In this document: in pieces, positions 55,301 through 64,000 of the stretch
Numbering within the stretch: the stretch's first letter is position 1
How the letters are laid out: the number at the start of each line of letters is the position of its first letter
Source of the DNA: Dipteris shenzhenensis
Taxonomy: Eukaryota > Polypodiophyta > Polypodiopsida > Gleicheniales
Assembly: GCA_047967505.1 (NCBI GenBank)
Contig: CM106540.1
Direction: 5' to 3' (one strand)
DNA: 64,000 nucleotides
Notes under the pieces: generated by a model
What the model saw: the letters and a program-made list of their open reading frames with translations, nothing else
What the model was told of the DNA's origin: nothing
The model's database searches: none
Position numbers and translations under genes: made by a program

Positions 55301-55400
55301 CTGTACCCTCGGGTATTAGAGTGTCATAGGGAAGCGGGATATGTGATGGGTCAACTCTATATCATCAACCGTGAACCACTACTTGTTCAAAACAAATAAG

Positions 55401-56831
55401 AGAACAAGGTGGTATGGATCCTATAAACGGCCAATGTGTCTAGGCCCTAGGGCCCTCAGTTGTGCTAACTCATCCAAAAAGTCAATGGAGTTTTAAGCAT
55501 TCACAAGTGGTATATTCTATCCCCTTTTATCCAAAAGCCAACATGAACTCTTGTCTTACTAAATAGCATGAATTGTAGGAAATCAAGGTAGAACAAGAAA
55601 TAGACTAATGGGTTTTACAAATCATAAGAAAGTAGAAATAAGTTGGGATTGCGACTACTCAAATGTGTTTAGATGAGAATGATGCTACAATTGGACTATG
55701 ATGAGTTAGACATACTAATGGTGCTTTGTGGGGGGATGTAATGACTCTACTACTACAAATAGGTAGATTGTTGCTACAAAGAATGATAGGAGAGGGAAGA
55801 GGTAGGCCTAAAGGAGAAATGATCTTAGAGAGAAATAACGTACATGTTAATTGCAACTGCATAAGGCCAACTTTAGAAGGTAAGCAAACGTAAAATCCAC
55901 TCAAATGTGAAAACCCTCCATAGAGGGGCTAAACTTATGACTAATAAGCTAGCTTGAATGTTAAAGACATAAGTTAGAGATAAGGAGGAGTTAGCTATTT
56001 CAAATAACAAAAGTACGACACAATAACTAGATTAGTACATAAAGGAAACAAGAGACTAATGTTAGTAATTAGATATCTAATTGATGGAAAACAAGAAAGC
56101 ATATTCTAAAGGAATAAACTACAATTCGCTACCTAGTGTTGGAGAAGAGACGAACACTCAGATAAAATTGACAGAGAATAAGGATATGCTTCTTTAATGC
56201 ATGAAGCATATCCTACAAAACTAAATATCAATTAGCTATCTAGTATTGGTGTTGTTAAAATTCATACCTAAATGAATGTACCAACGAAATGTCTCCAAGT
56301 GTAGGTTGAGATCACAAAACATGACATATGAGCTAGGAGGTAGGTATTCTCTTGAGCAAATAGCAATACTAACCAACTAATTGTAATTGGATAGGAGGGG
56401 AAGAGAATAGTGTGATGGATCCATCTATCTTGTAGCTAGTTGCACGGTCAAAATTTAGACCCAAATATTGCAACCTACTCATTGGTCTATGTCTCCTAGT
56501 TGTGCTGGTCTTTGAGCCATCAAAGCTCATGAATTGGCCTTGTTATCAACAATTGATCTTGAGAGCAAAATCTATTGTCATTTGAAAATCGTGACTCATG
56601 GCTTTTAGATTTAGCTTGTAGGTTCATGCAACACATTGAGCTTCCATAGCTCATGAAGCAAGCAAGGTAATACTGGCATGGATTCATAATTGCATCCCAC
56701 ACTTTTTTTGCCAATTAATGTTGGTAAAATTTTGGGAAGGAGGCTCAACAATTGAATTCAACAAGATCTTGCCATCATAGTTTTGATGTTGAGACTGTGC
56801 ATGCCCCTCAATGCCCACCATCACCTTCCAA
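55401..56831. other. AT-rich stretch without genes
   Basis: No motif on either strand. Open frames 55659-55904 (-) and 56520-56714 (-) lack recognisable domains. Confidence 0.45.
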
Positions 56832-57140
56832 TTATGTGATTGGGTATACCCAAGCCCATTTTGACCTATAGTTCTCTTTGATAATGGTTTTTTACTATTA
56901 TGTCATGAAAATACAAACTAGCTAGTGGTTATGCCATGTAAAGGGGTTGCATTGCATTGATCTAAGTGGTAGCCATGCATAGTTTTGAGTTATGTGATTG
57001 GCTATACCCAAGCCCATTTTGACCTATAGTTCTATTTTATAATGTTTTTTTACTATTATGTCATGAAAGACAAACTAGCTAGTGGTTATGCCGTGTAAAG
57101 GGGTAGCATTGCATTGATCTAAGTGGTATCCATGCATAGG
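56832..57140 (+). repeat. 158-bp tandem duplication
   Basis: TTATGTGATTGGGTATACCC at 56832 recurs as TTATGTGATTGGCTATACCC at 56990. Both copies share GACCTATAGTTCT, ACTATTATGTCATGAAA, CTAGCTAGTGGTTATGCC and TTGATCTAAGTGGTA. It lies just upstream of the gypsy relic. Confidence 0.9.
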
Positions 57141-57744
57141 TTGTTGTCGAGGCTTCTAGCTGAAAGGCAATGTTTTAGTGAAATAATTGAGTGTGAGAGT
57201 TTCATGACGTCTATAAGACTCTTTGAAGGGTCACATTTTTTTTACCTTCCTTTTGTGGTCATATATGCCAATGTTTAAATGTCAAATTTGGCTTCTAGTA
57301 ATTACAATGTGTTCACTCACTTGTTGGCTAAAATTCATTAATTTGTTCACTCATGTGCCTCTCCTATTCAATAATATTACTCTACGCCTTGCTCCTCCCC
57401 TCTACCTTGTTACTCTCTTCCTCCCCTTGCCTTCCATCGTTCTCTCCCCTCATGACTCACGATCAAGGTCCAAAACATGTATGAACCAAATCCCTCCCTT
57501 ACTCCCTATCTTATCTACCCCAACTTAAAACCATACTCTTATGGACGTAGATCATGTACAAAATCAGACTCACAAAGATTACCTCATCAAGATGCACAAG
57601 GAAGGCCACGTTCTGCTTGAATTGTAAATTGTCACCCACCTTCTTAGAAAATACCCTCGCTTTCTATCCCTCTATTGCTCTAAACACAACCTCGGGCTTA
57701 AAAGTCAAAGATCTAAAAAGTATTATTTCTTTTTAGTTGCTTTA

Positions 57745-58660
57745 TTGTATTGTTCTAATTTAGCTTTAGTTGATTCAGGAGCCTATTTGACAACTACCTC
57801 TTCTACTCTTATTGAACATCAAAAACTTTTGGTTCATTCTATTCCATCTACTCTTATCGTGTTTGGCAATTCCATTACCACATCAAAGTCATCTTTAGAA
57901 TCCACATTTCCCATTAAGATCTCATAATCCAAGTTTCAAGTCAAAGCAACCATTCTCCCCAAGCGAAGTTTCCATTTGACTATTGGGTTTGATTGACTTC
58001 TTTAAACAGAAGCAATCGACAATTATAAGAACAAATGTTTATGGTTAGTTGATTCCAAACTAGTTGACATAGATTGTCTTGAGATCCAACATCAATGACA
58101 ATTAGCATTTATCATGAAGTTTAATAAGAGACTTAAGTCCAATCACTAGAAGACATTGAGATCCACGACCAAATCAAGGAAATGCTCAAAGATCAAATCA
58201 TCAAGTGATAGTTGTTGTCAAGAATGGAAGATTCACACCAAACAATCCTGAAGTCTATCTATTGGCAAATTCCACTCAAAGAAGAAGATGCTCCCGTTAC
58301 TTCGCAAAGATTGATGAAATTTCCCATTCACATATAATTCAAGGAATAGTGTTAATCTACTTGGATGACATTTTAATTCATGCATCACCGATAGAAGAAC
58401 AATTTGATGTGACGTATTGACAACTACGAGAAACTATAAGTTAATTACTCAAATGAATTCATTTTGAATTTTCGAGTTCCTACTAATTCAAAATACTTCT
58501 TGGCATGTGTACATGTAGTTCACATATCATTCTAGACTTAATTATGAACATACTTCTGCAAAAGAGAATATATCCAGCTTTTTCAAAAACATACGAGATT
58601 CAAACCGATGCATTAGGTGAAGGACTTGGAGTAGTTGGCTTGCAAACAACAAGATTAGAG
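57745..58660 (+). mobile_element. Ty3/gypsy pol relic, plus strand, internally deleted
   Basis: 57745-57927 gives ALVDSGAYLTTTSSTLIEHQ, a retropepsin active site with intact DSG. 58205-58420 gives YFAKIDEISHSHIIQ joined to GIVLIYLDDILIHASPIEEQ; YLDD is the RT catalytic motif, and the middle of RT is missing. At about 58582-58640 TYEIQTDALGEGLGVV is the RNase H 'TDAS' strand. Frameshifts separate these parts. No LTRs are visible nearby. Confidence 0.7.
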
Positions 58661-59888
58661 TCTACAATGAAGTCCAATTGAATTAGTGATAGTGCAATTG
58701 CTCAACAACAAAATCGGAATGTGTGACATAGTTCAACTAGTTCTAAATATATTCACAGAGGTTCGTGGTACCTACTCTCTCATTCAGACTGGCCACAATG
58801 CTCACATGATTGATGAGAAAGAAATAGCTAAATGGGTGTTTTATCTTGTAAGGGCTTGATGTCGGAAGCCTATGATTTCACCGTTGACTATCAACCAGTG
58901 TTGTCGCAAACACTTTGTCTCAAGCTTACAATCTAGTAGAATTGACAAGTCAAAGCTCTTCTTCCATATAAGGAGGACGACTCTACCCATTCCTATACGT
59001 CCTTTATCTTTCTTCCTTATGAGAAGTTGGATTTTATAGTGTCAAGATCCCATTCTCATTTATCATCAAGTCTATGATAATTTGCTTTAACATCACAAGC
59101 TTCATTTCGGCGATGAATTTATATCCCTTCATCTATCTACCACCTATATCCCTTCATGTGTCTACAATGACTTATAACCTTCATCTATCTACCAAAGCTT
59201 ACAATGATGATGTATTCAATGGTCACCTAAGTTACATCAAAGTCTTAACCAAAATCCCTTTGCTCAAGATTTTGGGTTCTCAAGTTTTGGAATAATGCCA
59301 GCTCGGCAGGCTGATTTGCATCTACTACATAGGAAAGTTCTGTTTTATATTTACTTATGAGAGGTCAGCTCTTAGATTTTATACAATGGCTTAGCATTGC
59401 CCCTTCTCTAGATGGGTAATTAACATGTGTTCTGAGGTTGCATGATTATAACCTCACTGTTTAATTGACGACTCATAGGTCTGGCCAATCTCATGCGTAA
59501 GTTTGGAATACAAGACATTTCCCACATCCGTCCAGGTTTGAGGAGAAGCCAGAACAAGCGGGACTTCCCCATGAACAAGAATGTTAAGGCTAACACAAAA
59601 CTTCAATGTGGTCTTCAGCTTCTGCAAGCTTATTGCAATCACATTCTACAGCAACACAGCCTAGTACACATATTAAGCCTGGACTGACCAGAATCTAGAG
59701 TGACTCTGGCTTACAAACCTCAAAACGATCTCAGGTAAATGTGAAATATTGATTCTCCCATTGTAAGCAAAAATTGCCGAGGACACAAACTCTAATTAAG
59801 AAACTGCGCAAGAAAATGCAGCTCCCGTTACAGAGAAAATTTGCTTTAAAATTAATTACAAACTTTGGTACTGTCAAAAAATATCAGA
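58661..59888. other. Gypsy tail and spacer
   Basis: From 58661 to about 59300 eroded gypsy sequence probably continues (an integrase-like start is suspected but not clear). From about 59300 to 59888 I see only ordinary sequence, which is likely 3' UTR or downstream flank of the minus-strand gene ending at 59889. The minus frame 59454-59642 has no recognisable domain. Confidence 0.35.
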
Positions 59889-60014
59889 TCATGATCTGCT
59901 ACCCCATCTACTTCTAGAAGAGAGAGCCTTCGTTTCCCACAATGGCCGCTTAACTTTATCTTGGAAAAGATCCCTCTCGATGTTTTTCTGAATGGGCTTT
60001 ACAACAAGCAGATA
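59889..60014 (-). CDS. Last exon of an unrecognised minus-strand gene
   Basis: The acceptor GGGTGCAG precedes an open stretch of 41 codons that opens YLLVVKPIQKNIERDLF, carries a DKVKRPLWETK segment, and ends in a Ser/Arg-rich tail before TGA at 59891-59889. It joins in phase 0 to the exon at 61539-61700. The joined product has a hydrophobic stretch of about 15 residues (FIPIIVLLQ followed by YLLVV) and then a basic, Ser/Arg-rich C-terminus, which suits the end of a membrane protein. I do not recognise the family. Confidence 0.5.
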   Translation of the reverse strand, partial: YLLVVKPIQKNIERDLFQDKVKRPLWETKALSSRSRWGSRS

Positions 60015-60129
60015 CTGCACCCAGATAACTGCCATGATTAGCTTTTTTTGTTGTATAATACTGAAGAATCTTGATTTAACTTTAAATGCCTTCCAAGCAT
60101 AGCACTAAAGGGAAAAAAAACTACAAGAA

Positions 60130-60387
60130 TTCCACACGGTCCAAATGACTAATTTACTACGGAATGCAGCCAGGAACAACTCACTCAAAAACTCAGAAAA
60201 ATTGGAAGTTCAAGCTGCAAACAAACCGTGTGGTGTGACACACATCTAGTTTCATCATTCTTCCACACGGTCCAAATGACTAATTTACTACGGAATGCAG
60301 CCAGGAACAACTCACTCAAAAACTCAGAAAAATTGGAAGTTCAAGCTGCAAACAAACCGTGTGGTGTGACACACATCTAGTTTCATC
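60130..60387 (+). repeat. Perfect 131-bp tandem duplication
   Basis: TTCCACACGGTCCAAATGAC at 60130 recurs at 60261. Unit 1 is 60130-60260 and unit 2 runs to about 60387, with no difference visible along the shared length. It lies in the last intron of the minus-strand gene, so it is very recent or is an assembly duplication. Confidence 0.9.
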
Positions 60388-60544
60388 TGCGATGTGCTTC
60401 ATTATAAGTGGCATGCCATTAATCACAATTACACAAAATATCGGATCCACTCAGAGTGCAATGAAAGTCACGAAACAAAATCCTTAAGTAGTTCAATTGA
60501 GGCTGGGTCAGAATCGGAAGAGCATAACAAGGCCATGGTATTTG

Positions 60545-61465
60545 TGTTGGAATGGTCACCTCCCCATCTGTAAGCCCCCATATGAGGAGAGCATTGGGGG
60601 GGTGAGCCTAGGCAGAAAAGACAAGGGTGGGGGCCGCCACATGGGCAGCACCTCACAGGGGAAGGACAGCACATCAGCCTGTCAAAGGCACCTCAAGGGC
60701 TGCCTGTACGGGCTGGAACAGGCCCCGAATTATGGCGGACAGGTGGCGCAATTGTACGGCTATAGTATGGCTGCATGGTGGGGGCCTATGGGCAGGCAAC
60801 AGGCCTGCAAACAGGCCTGCAATAGGTGCAGGAATGGGCAAAGGCAGCAGCCCAAAAAGGGGCTGCCAAAGACCCTTATAAAGGGCTGGTTGGACCAGCC
60901 AACCAGGTCAGCCAGCAAGCAGACTGGTTGGCCAGTCTGGTGGCTGGCTGGTCGGTCCATTCAAGGGGGCCTTGTGCCCTATAAAAGGAGGGCCTCCAGC
61001 CCTCATTCAGCATCACTTGGAGCAGCCCTCACGACAGCAGACAGGAGCAGCAAAGGGGGAGCCTTAGGCCTACATTCAGGAGGACAAGGTGACCTGGGAG
61101 AAGCTGCAGACTGAGCTAGAGTGGCAGCCCACCTAGGCTGGCTTCCGGACAGTAAGGTGGAAGGGATCTAGACAGAGAGTCTACATATGCTCGAGGTGGA
61201 GCGCGTGGGCTCAGAGATCTAGAAGTGTCAGGCTTGTAGTAGAAGGACCTTTTGGTATTGTATCCTGTCCTAGTTTCTGGACGGATGGAAATATAAAGTG
61301 TTGCTTCTATATTTGTCTCTGAGCATTGTCTATTTACTGGCTTGCACATCTATGCAATAAGTTAAGAAGTTTGTGATTCCACACCCCACACGCACACTGT
61401 GTGAGCTCCTGGGCATTACTATCAGTCTTCCGCTGTGTGTACCCTTTGTTGGGTCATTTCTAACA
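60545..61465 (+). mobile_element. Solo LTR, 921 bp, with 5-bp TSD
   Basis: Starts TGTTGGAATGG and ends TTTCTAACA (5'-TG...CA-3'), flanked by ATTTG on both sides (60540-60544 and 61466-61470). Inside, CCCTATAAAAGGAG (60977-60990) is a clear TATA box, and an AAATATAAAG polyadenylation-like signal lies about 300 bp downstream, as expected of U3-R-U5 in plus orientation. No PBS or coding interior follows. Solo LTRs arise by recombination between the two LTRs of an element. It sits in the intron of the minus-strand gene in antisense orientation. Composition (Gly/Ala/Gln codon-like GGC, CAG) differs from the AT-rich flanks. Confidence 0.85.
60980..60987 (+). promoter_or_regulatory. TATA box of the solo LTR
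   Basis: TATAAAAG in a GC-rich context, about 435 bp into the LTR. It is a plausible core promoter that could still drive antisense transcription relative to the surrounding gene. Confidence 0.6.
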
Positions 61466-61538
61466 ATTTGCTCATTGAATAAATTTAATCTAACAACTAA
61501 GCATTCTGCGAAGAAAAAGATTTTCAAAGAATTTGTAC

Positions 61539-61700
61539 CTGTAACAAAACTATAATGGGAATGAATATCTTGCCCCGTCGATTTGGATTTGATCCTTCGA
61601 TGATTTTCTGATCAATGACAACAGGGGGGGTTTTATTGGTGGCTATCTCCACAATATGTCCTATAAGCTTGGGGAGCCAAACAGTTCCACCTGGAAGAAC
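61539..61700 (-). CDS. Penultimate exon of the same minus-strand gene
   Basis: 54 codons between the acceptor TTTGTGAAACAG (just above 61700) and the donor GTACAAAT (61538 downward). It includes GGTVWLPKLIGHIVEIATNK, PPVVIDQKIIEGSNPNRRGK and ends FIPIIVLLQ. It is well formed, in phase 0 at both ends, and has no in-frame stop. Upstream exons must lie beyond 61700; I could not find a convincing one before the window end. The downstream intron (60015-61538) contains the solo LTR and a 131-bp duplication. Confidence 0.55.
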
Positions 61701-62189
61701 CTGTTTCACAAAAAACAACACAAAAAGTCACCAGTTGGCATCACAACCAACTCGCATCCCAAGATAACAAAATGCAAAGGAGATCTGTATACAATATTCA
61801 GTTTTTGCATAGGGGAAGAACCTTCTCTCCACCATCATTTATGGTACAACGCCCACTATTCTCTATCAGAGCAACAGGAAGCTGTAGGCACATACAATCA
61901 TTCAGATTCATATTGAGCAACAATATAATGATGAAAGCAGGCTACATGATAGGCGTTAAAACCGCATGTAGACAAAAAGGCTTTAATCTATATCCAAGGT
62001 TATATAATGGCGCTGCATCCCTACTCGCTTCATCATTAATTCTGTTATGCTGTCAAAACGGTTAAGGCCATCCACTATTACCAGCTATGCAATAAAAACA
62101 AATGTCTATAAAAAGAGCAATGCTTTTGAAACAGTTTTAAGCATAGTTCCGGAATTCTTGCAAAAGAAAAGTTCACCAGCCAAAGAAAC

Positions 62190-62229
<40 letters not shown>
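62190..62229 (+). repeat. (CT)n-(CA)n microsatellite
   Basis: CT repeats (about 62192-62208) continue into CA repeats to 62229. It marks the 5' edge of the ORF1-only LINE copy. Confidence 0.9.
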
Positions 62230-62900
62230 ATGGAAAGGTACATAATGCATCTCCACCAACACCACAGCTGGTTTCTAGAGTGCAGGAAATGGTCACCACT
62301 GAGGTGAAATCAATGAGGCAAGAGATGATTGCTGATGTAAATAGCAAAGTGAACAAATCTTATCTTTACATGAAACTGAAAGAGCGAGAAGCCAGAGAAA
62401 CTAACAAGCTGATTTTACGCATGGGGGGAATTACCAGATGGCTGTCTTGGCACAGGGGAATACCAGAAGATAGAATAACTGCCTCAAGGAGAAGATATCA
62501 AAAGTGGAATGGGATTCAGATACTACCTGGAATGTCCAGCGAAAAGGAAAACGGATACTCTCAGTGACAAGGCAGCAAGGATTAAGATTCTCTGACAAAC
62601 ACACAAGCTGAAGGGCACGAACATAGACATCTGAGAAGCTCATTCTCACTCAGCTCAAGCAAACAGCCACTGAACTTTTCAAAGTGAAAGAAGCTAGGAA
62701 AGCAAGAGGATGGATGGCCTATGTAAAGGACAAGCATTGATTAGGGAATTCAAATCTGAGCCCAAAGCTCTCAATCTTAAATTGATGTAATGAAGCTCAC
62801 ACTATGATAATGCTAGAATATAGGTATGCCCTATCATAATTTATGCACTCTCTTAGGAGATGCCTTGTACACTCCCGCTCTCCTCAGAGATGTAGTAATT
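62190..62900 (+). mobile_element. ORF1-only LINE derivative, second copy (plus strand)
   Basis: The coding region aligns by eye with the minus-strand unit at 16.3-16.9 kb. RVQEMVTTEVKSMRQEM corresponds to KVQELVTTQLKSMKQEF, and KLKEREARETNKLILRMGG to EVKEQETRAANNRIRRIGG. In a shifted frame, LTQLKQTATELFKVKEARKA and LIREFKSEPKA-like readings correspond to STQLKARNAELEKVKEAQKE and LIRDFKSRPKD. Similarity continues into the 3' non-coding part (AGATGCCTTGTACACTC at about 62859) up to about 62900, but the (CT)n-tailed terminus is missing. The absence of endonuclease and RT in both copies supports a defined element. Its 5' end abuts the microsatellite. Confidence 0.6.
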
Positions 62901-63360
62901 AGTTCAAGGTATGCTTTTGCATTGCACTTGCTTTCTCTCGTCATCTACCCATTGCTCATTGCTTCAAGCTTAACTAGGAGCATTGATAGTGGAGTTGTAG
63001 GAGAGGAATGAGTGAAGAAGTGTGAGTTTTGAAAGGTAAAAGAAGAAGCTTTCATTTTTTGTTGGAAATCATTTAGGATCATTTGAAGCTTGTTGTTGAT
63101 ATTTTTTAGTGTTTTGAACTGATAGGAAGATAGTTTAGAGGATTGCTAAGGTGTGTGTGATAGCAAACTCCAACAAAAAAGAGTGATTTTCCAAGTGGTT
63201 TTGGAAGGAGAAACTGTCGTTTTTTGCAAAACACCCCATTTGCTATTCAAATGTTGTTCTTTTTTGTTGTTTTTTTCATTGAGTAGATAGACTAGGTAGT
63301 TTAGCATCCCCCTATCACAAGAAAACCTGAACAGAAACTTCAAAATCATCAAAAACCAAT
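62901..63360. other. Spacer without recognisable features
   Basis: T-rich sequence with no domain or element motif on either strand. Confidence 0.4.
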
Positions 63361-63364
63361 TGGC

Positions 63365-63690
63365 GAAACTGCGAGTTCCTATCCCGTCGACCCGTCGCCA
63401 TAGTTTGGTATCCCATCGACCCGTCACCTTAGTTCCTATCCCACCGACTGACAAGTGTCATCCACTGAACCCACCTATCAAATTTATGGTATGAGAGGAG
63501 GGTTGACCCGGTGCTATGGCTTGCTATCCCTCCGACCGGTGCTATAGCCATATCCTCTGCCCGGTGCCATACTCCGAGTTCGTGCTTTAGCTCTATCCCG
63601 CTAGGTCGGTGCCTTAGCTCTATCCCGCAAAGTCGGTGCCTTAGCTCTATCCCACTAGGTCGGTGCCTCATCTCTATCCCCCCGTCCGAA
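63365..63690 (-). repeat. 27-bp minisatellite
   Basis: TAGCTCTATCCCGCTAGGTC-type units start at 63588, 63615, 63642 and 63669 (period 27). More diverged units (TATCCCgTCGACCCGTCgCC) extend back to about 63370. The minus-strand frame 63429-63671 stays open and reads repeated RHRPSGIEL / RHRLCGIEL nonapeptides. I treat it as a repeat; a real coding tandem repeat cannot be excluded. Confidence 0.8.
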
Positions 63691-64000
63691 GGGATAGCTC
63701 CGGGAACACAAAATCAAGAAAAGTAGGGATATAAGTGTAATCTAGCACCTGAAAGTAGGGACCCCAAGCATCTGGAAATGATAAAATTTGCAAATTTAAA
63801 GCCACAAGGGGATGCCGCCCCTTGACCCCGCGTCAAGGTAAACTCTAGAATTGGGGCCTCAACTATGCCAATGAACACATGATCTCGAGATCAAAAAGAG
63901 TCCTACAAGCTCACCCTTAGACTGGAGACAGTGCCTCAAATACCATCTTGTCAACCTCCATACCTAGCTTGGCATCCTCAGGGTCAGCAAGCTCAAAAGT
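63691..64000. other. Window end, nothing recognised
   Basis: Ordinary non-repetitive sequence with no motif I can name. Confidence 0.4.

Larger units (their letters stand above)
51540..55400 (-). mobile_element. L1-like LINE of a second family (LINE F), minus strand
   Basis: From high to low coordinates: ORF1 with KLRLIVKCPETLPKNF (about 55180) and a CCHC-like knuckle (about 55045-55095), a Pro-rich part (54451-54774), EEP endonuclease (about 53755-52879), a linker, and RT (about 52200-51560) with LIPKGGNKPDLPEWR, a motif-A stretch near DKEEWPFLEGTMQR, and FVDDTTLYVEG. The element stops near 51540 without a recognisable 3' end, so it seems truncated after the RT core. ORF1 here is the usual plant type with a zinc knuckle, unlike LINE A. 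Frameshifts and stops are many. Confidence 0.75.

Noticed and set aside
60497-61114. 205-codon plus-strand ORF
   Set aside because: Most of it lies inside the GC-rich solo LTR and it starts in flanking sequence outside the TSD. It has no domain and reads as Gly/Gln/Lys-rich low complexity.
63365-63690. CRISPR-like array
   Set aside because: The repeats are directly adjacent without unique spacers, and the DNA is eukaryotic. It is a minisatellite.

Overview
The window looks like nuclear DNA of a land plant with a large, repeat-rich genome. The signs are a plant MCTP/QUIRKY-type gene, spliceosomal introns with GT...AG borders, an LTR element with the plant-typical initiator-tRNA-Met primer site, and dense LINE and Ty3/gypsy debris. 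Three LINE copies carry an ORF1 of coiled coil plus an L1-ORF1p-like (RRM/CTD) region, which is not the usual seed-plant type. A seed-free vascular plant such as a fern or lycophyte is therefore my best guess, but it is an inference. There are no bacterial features.

Region by region: (1) 1404-19788 (+) is one coiled-coil gene that I rebuilt as 10 exons whose phases all agree (564 codons). Its seventh intron (3659-17480, 13.8 kb) is almost filled with nested transposable elements: a near-complete but broken L1-like LINE (minus), a Ty3/gypsy relic (minus), a second LINE (plus, internally deleted), and an ORF1-only LINE derivative split by a non-autonomous LTR element with an intact 5-bp target-site duplication. 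(2) 20-43.7 kb is a gene-poor, AT-rich stretch with a three-unit tandem array of about 470 bp, long (CT)n and (TG)n arrays, and a badly decayed minus-strand Ty3/gypsy element at about 30.9-36.7 kb (gag with zinc knuckles, protease, RT, integrase). (3) 45583-48528 (+) is the one large intact gene: a 981-aa, apparently intronless MCTP with four C2 domains and a C-terminal membrane region. A strong 300-bp foldback lies 1.5 kb upstream, and a diverged 219-bp tandem duplication lies downstream. (4) 49.5-55.4 kb holds a 5'-truncated LINE tail (plus) facing a third LINE family (minus: ORF1 with a zinc knuckle, endonuclease, RT). (5) 57.7-58.7 kb holds a plus-strand gypsy pol relic. (6) 59889-61700 (minus) holds the last two exons of an unrecognised gene; the intron between them carries a solo LTR with a 5-bp target-site duplication and a perfect 131-bp tandem duplication. 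(7) 62.2-62.9 kb (+) is a second copy of the ORF1-only LINE derivative, and 63.4-63.7 kb is a 27-bp minisatellite.

The most interesting signals are: the ORF1-only (half-LINE-like) element present in two copies; the 3' tail shared between autonomous and non-autonomous LINEs and ending in a pyrimidine microsatellite instead of poly(A); the alternating purine-ending and pyrimidine-ending codon blocks inside the MCTP gene; and the unusual number of short tandem duplications across the window.
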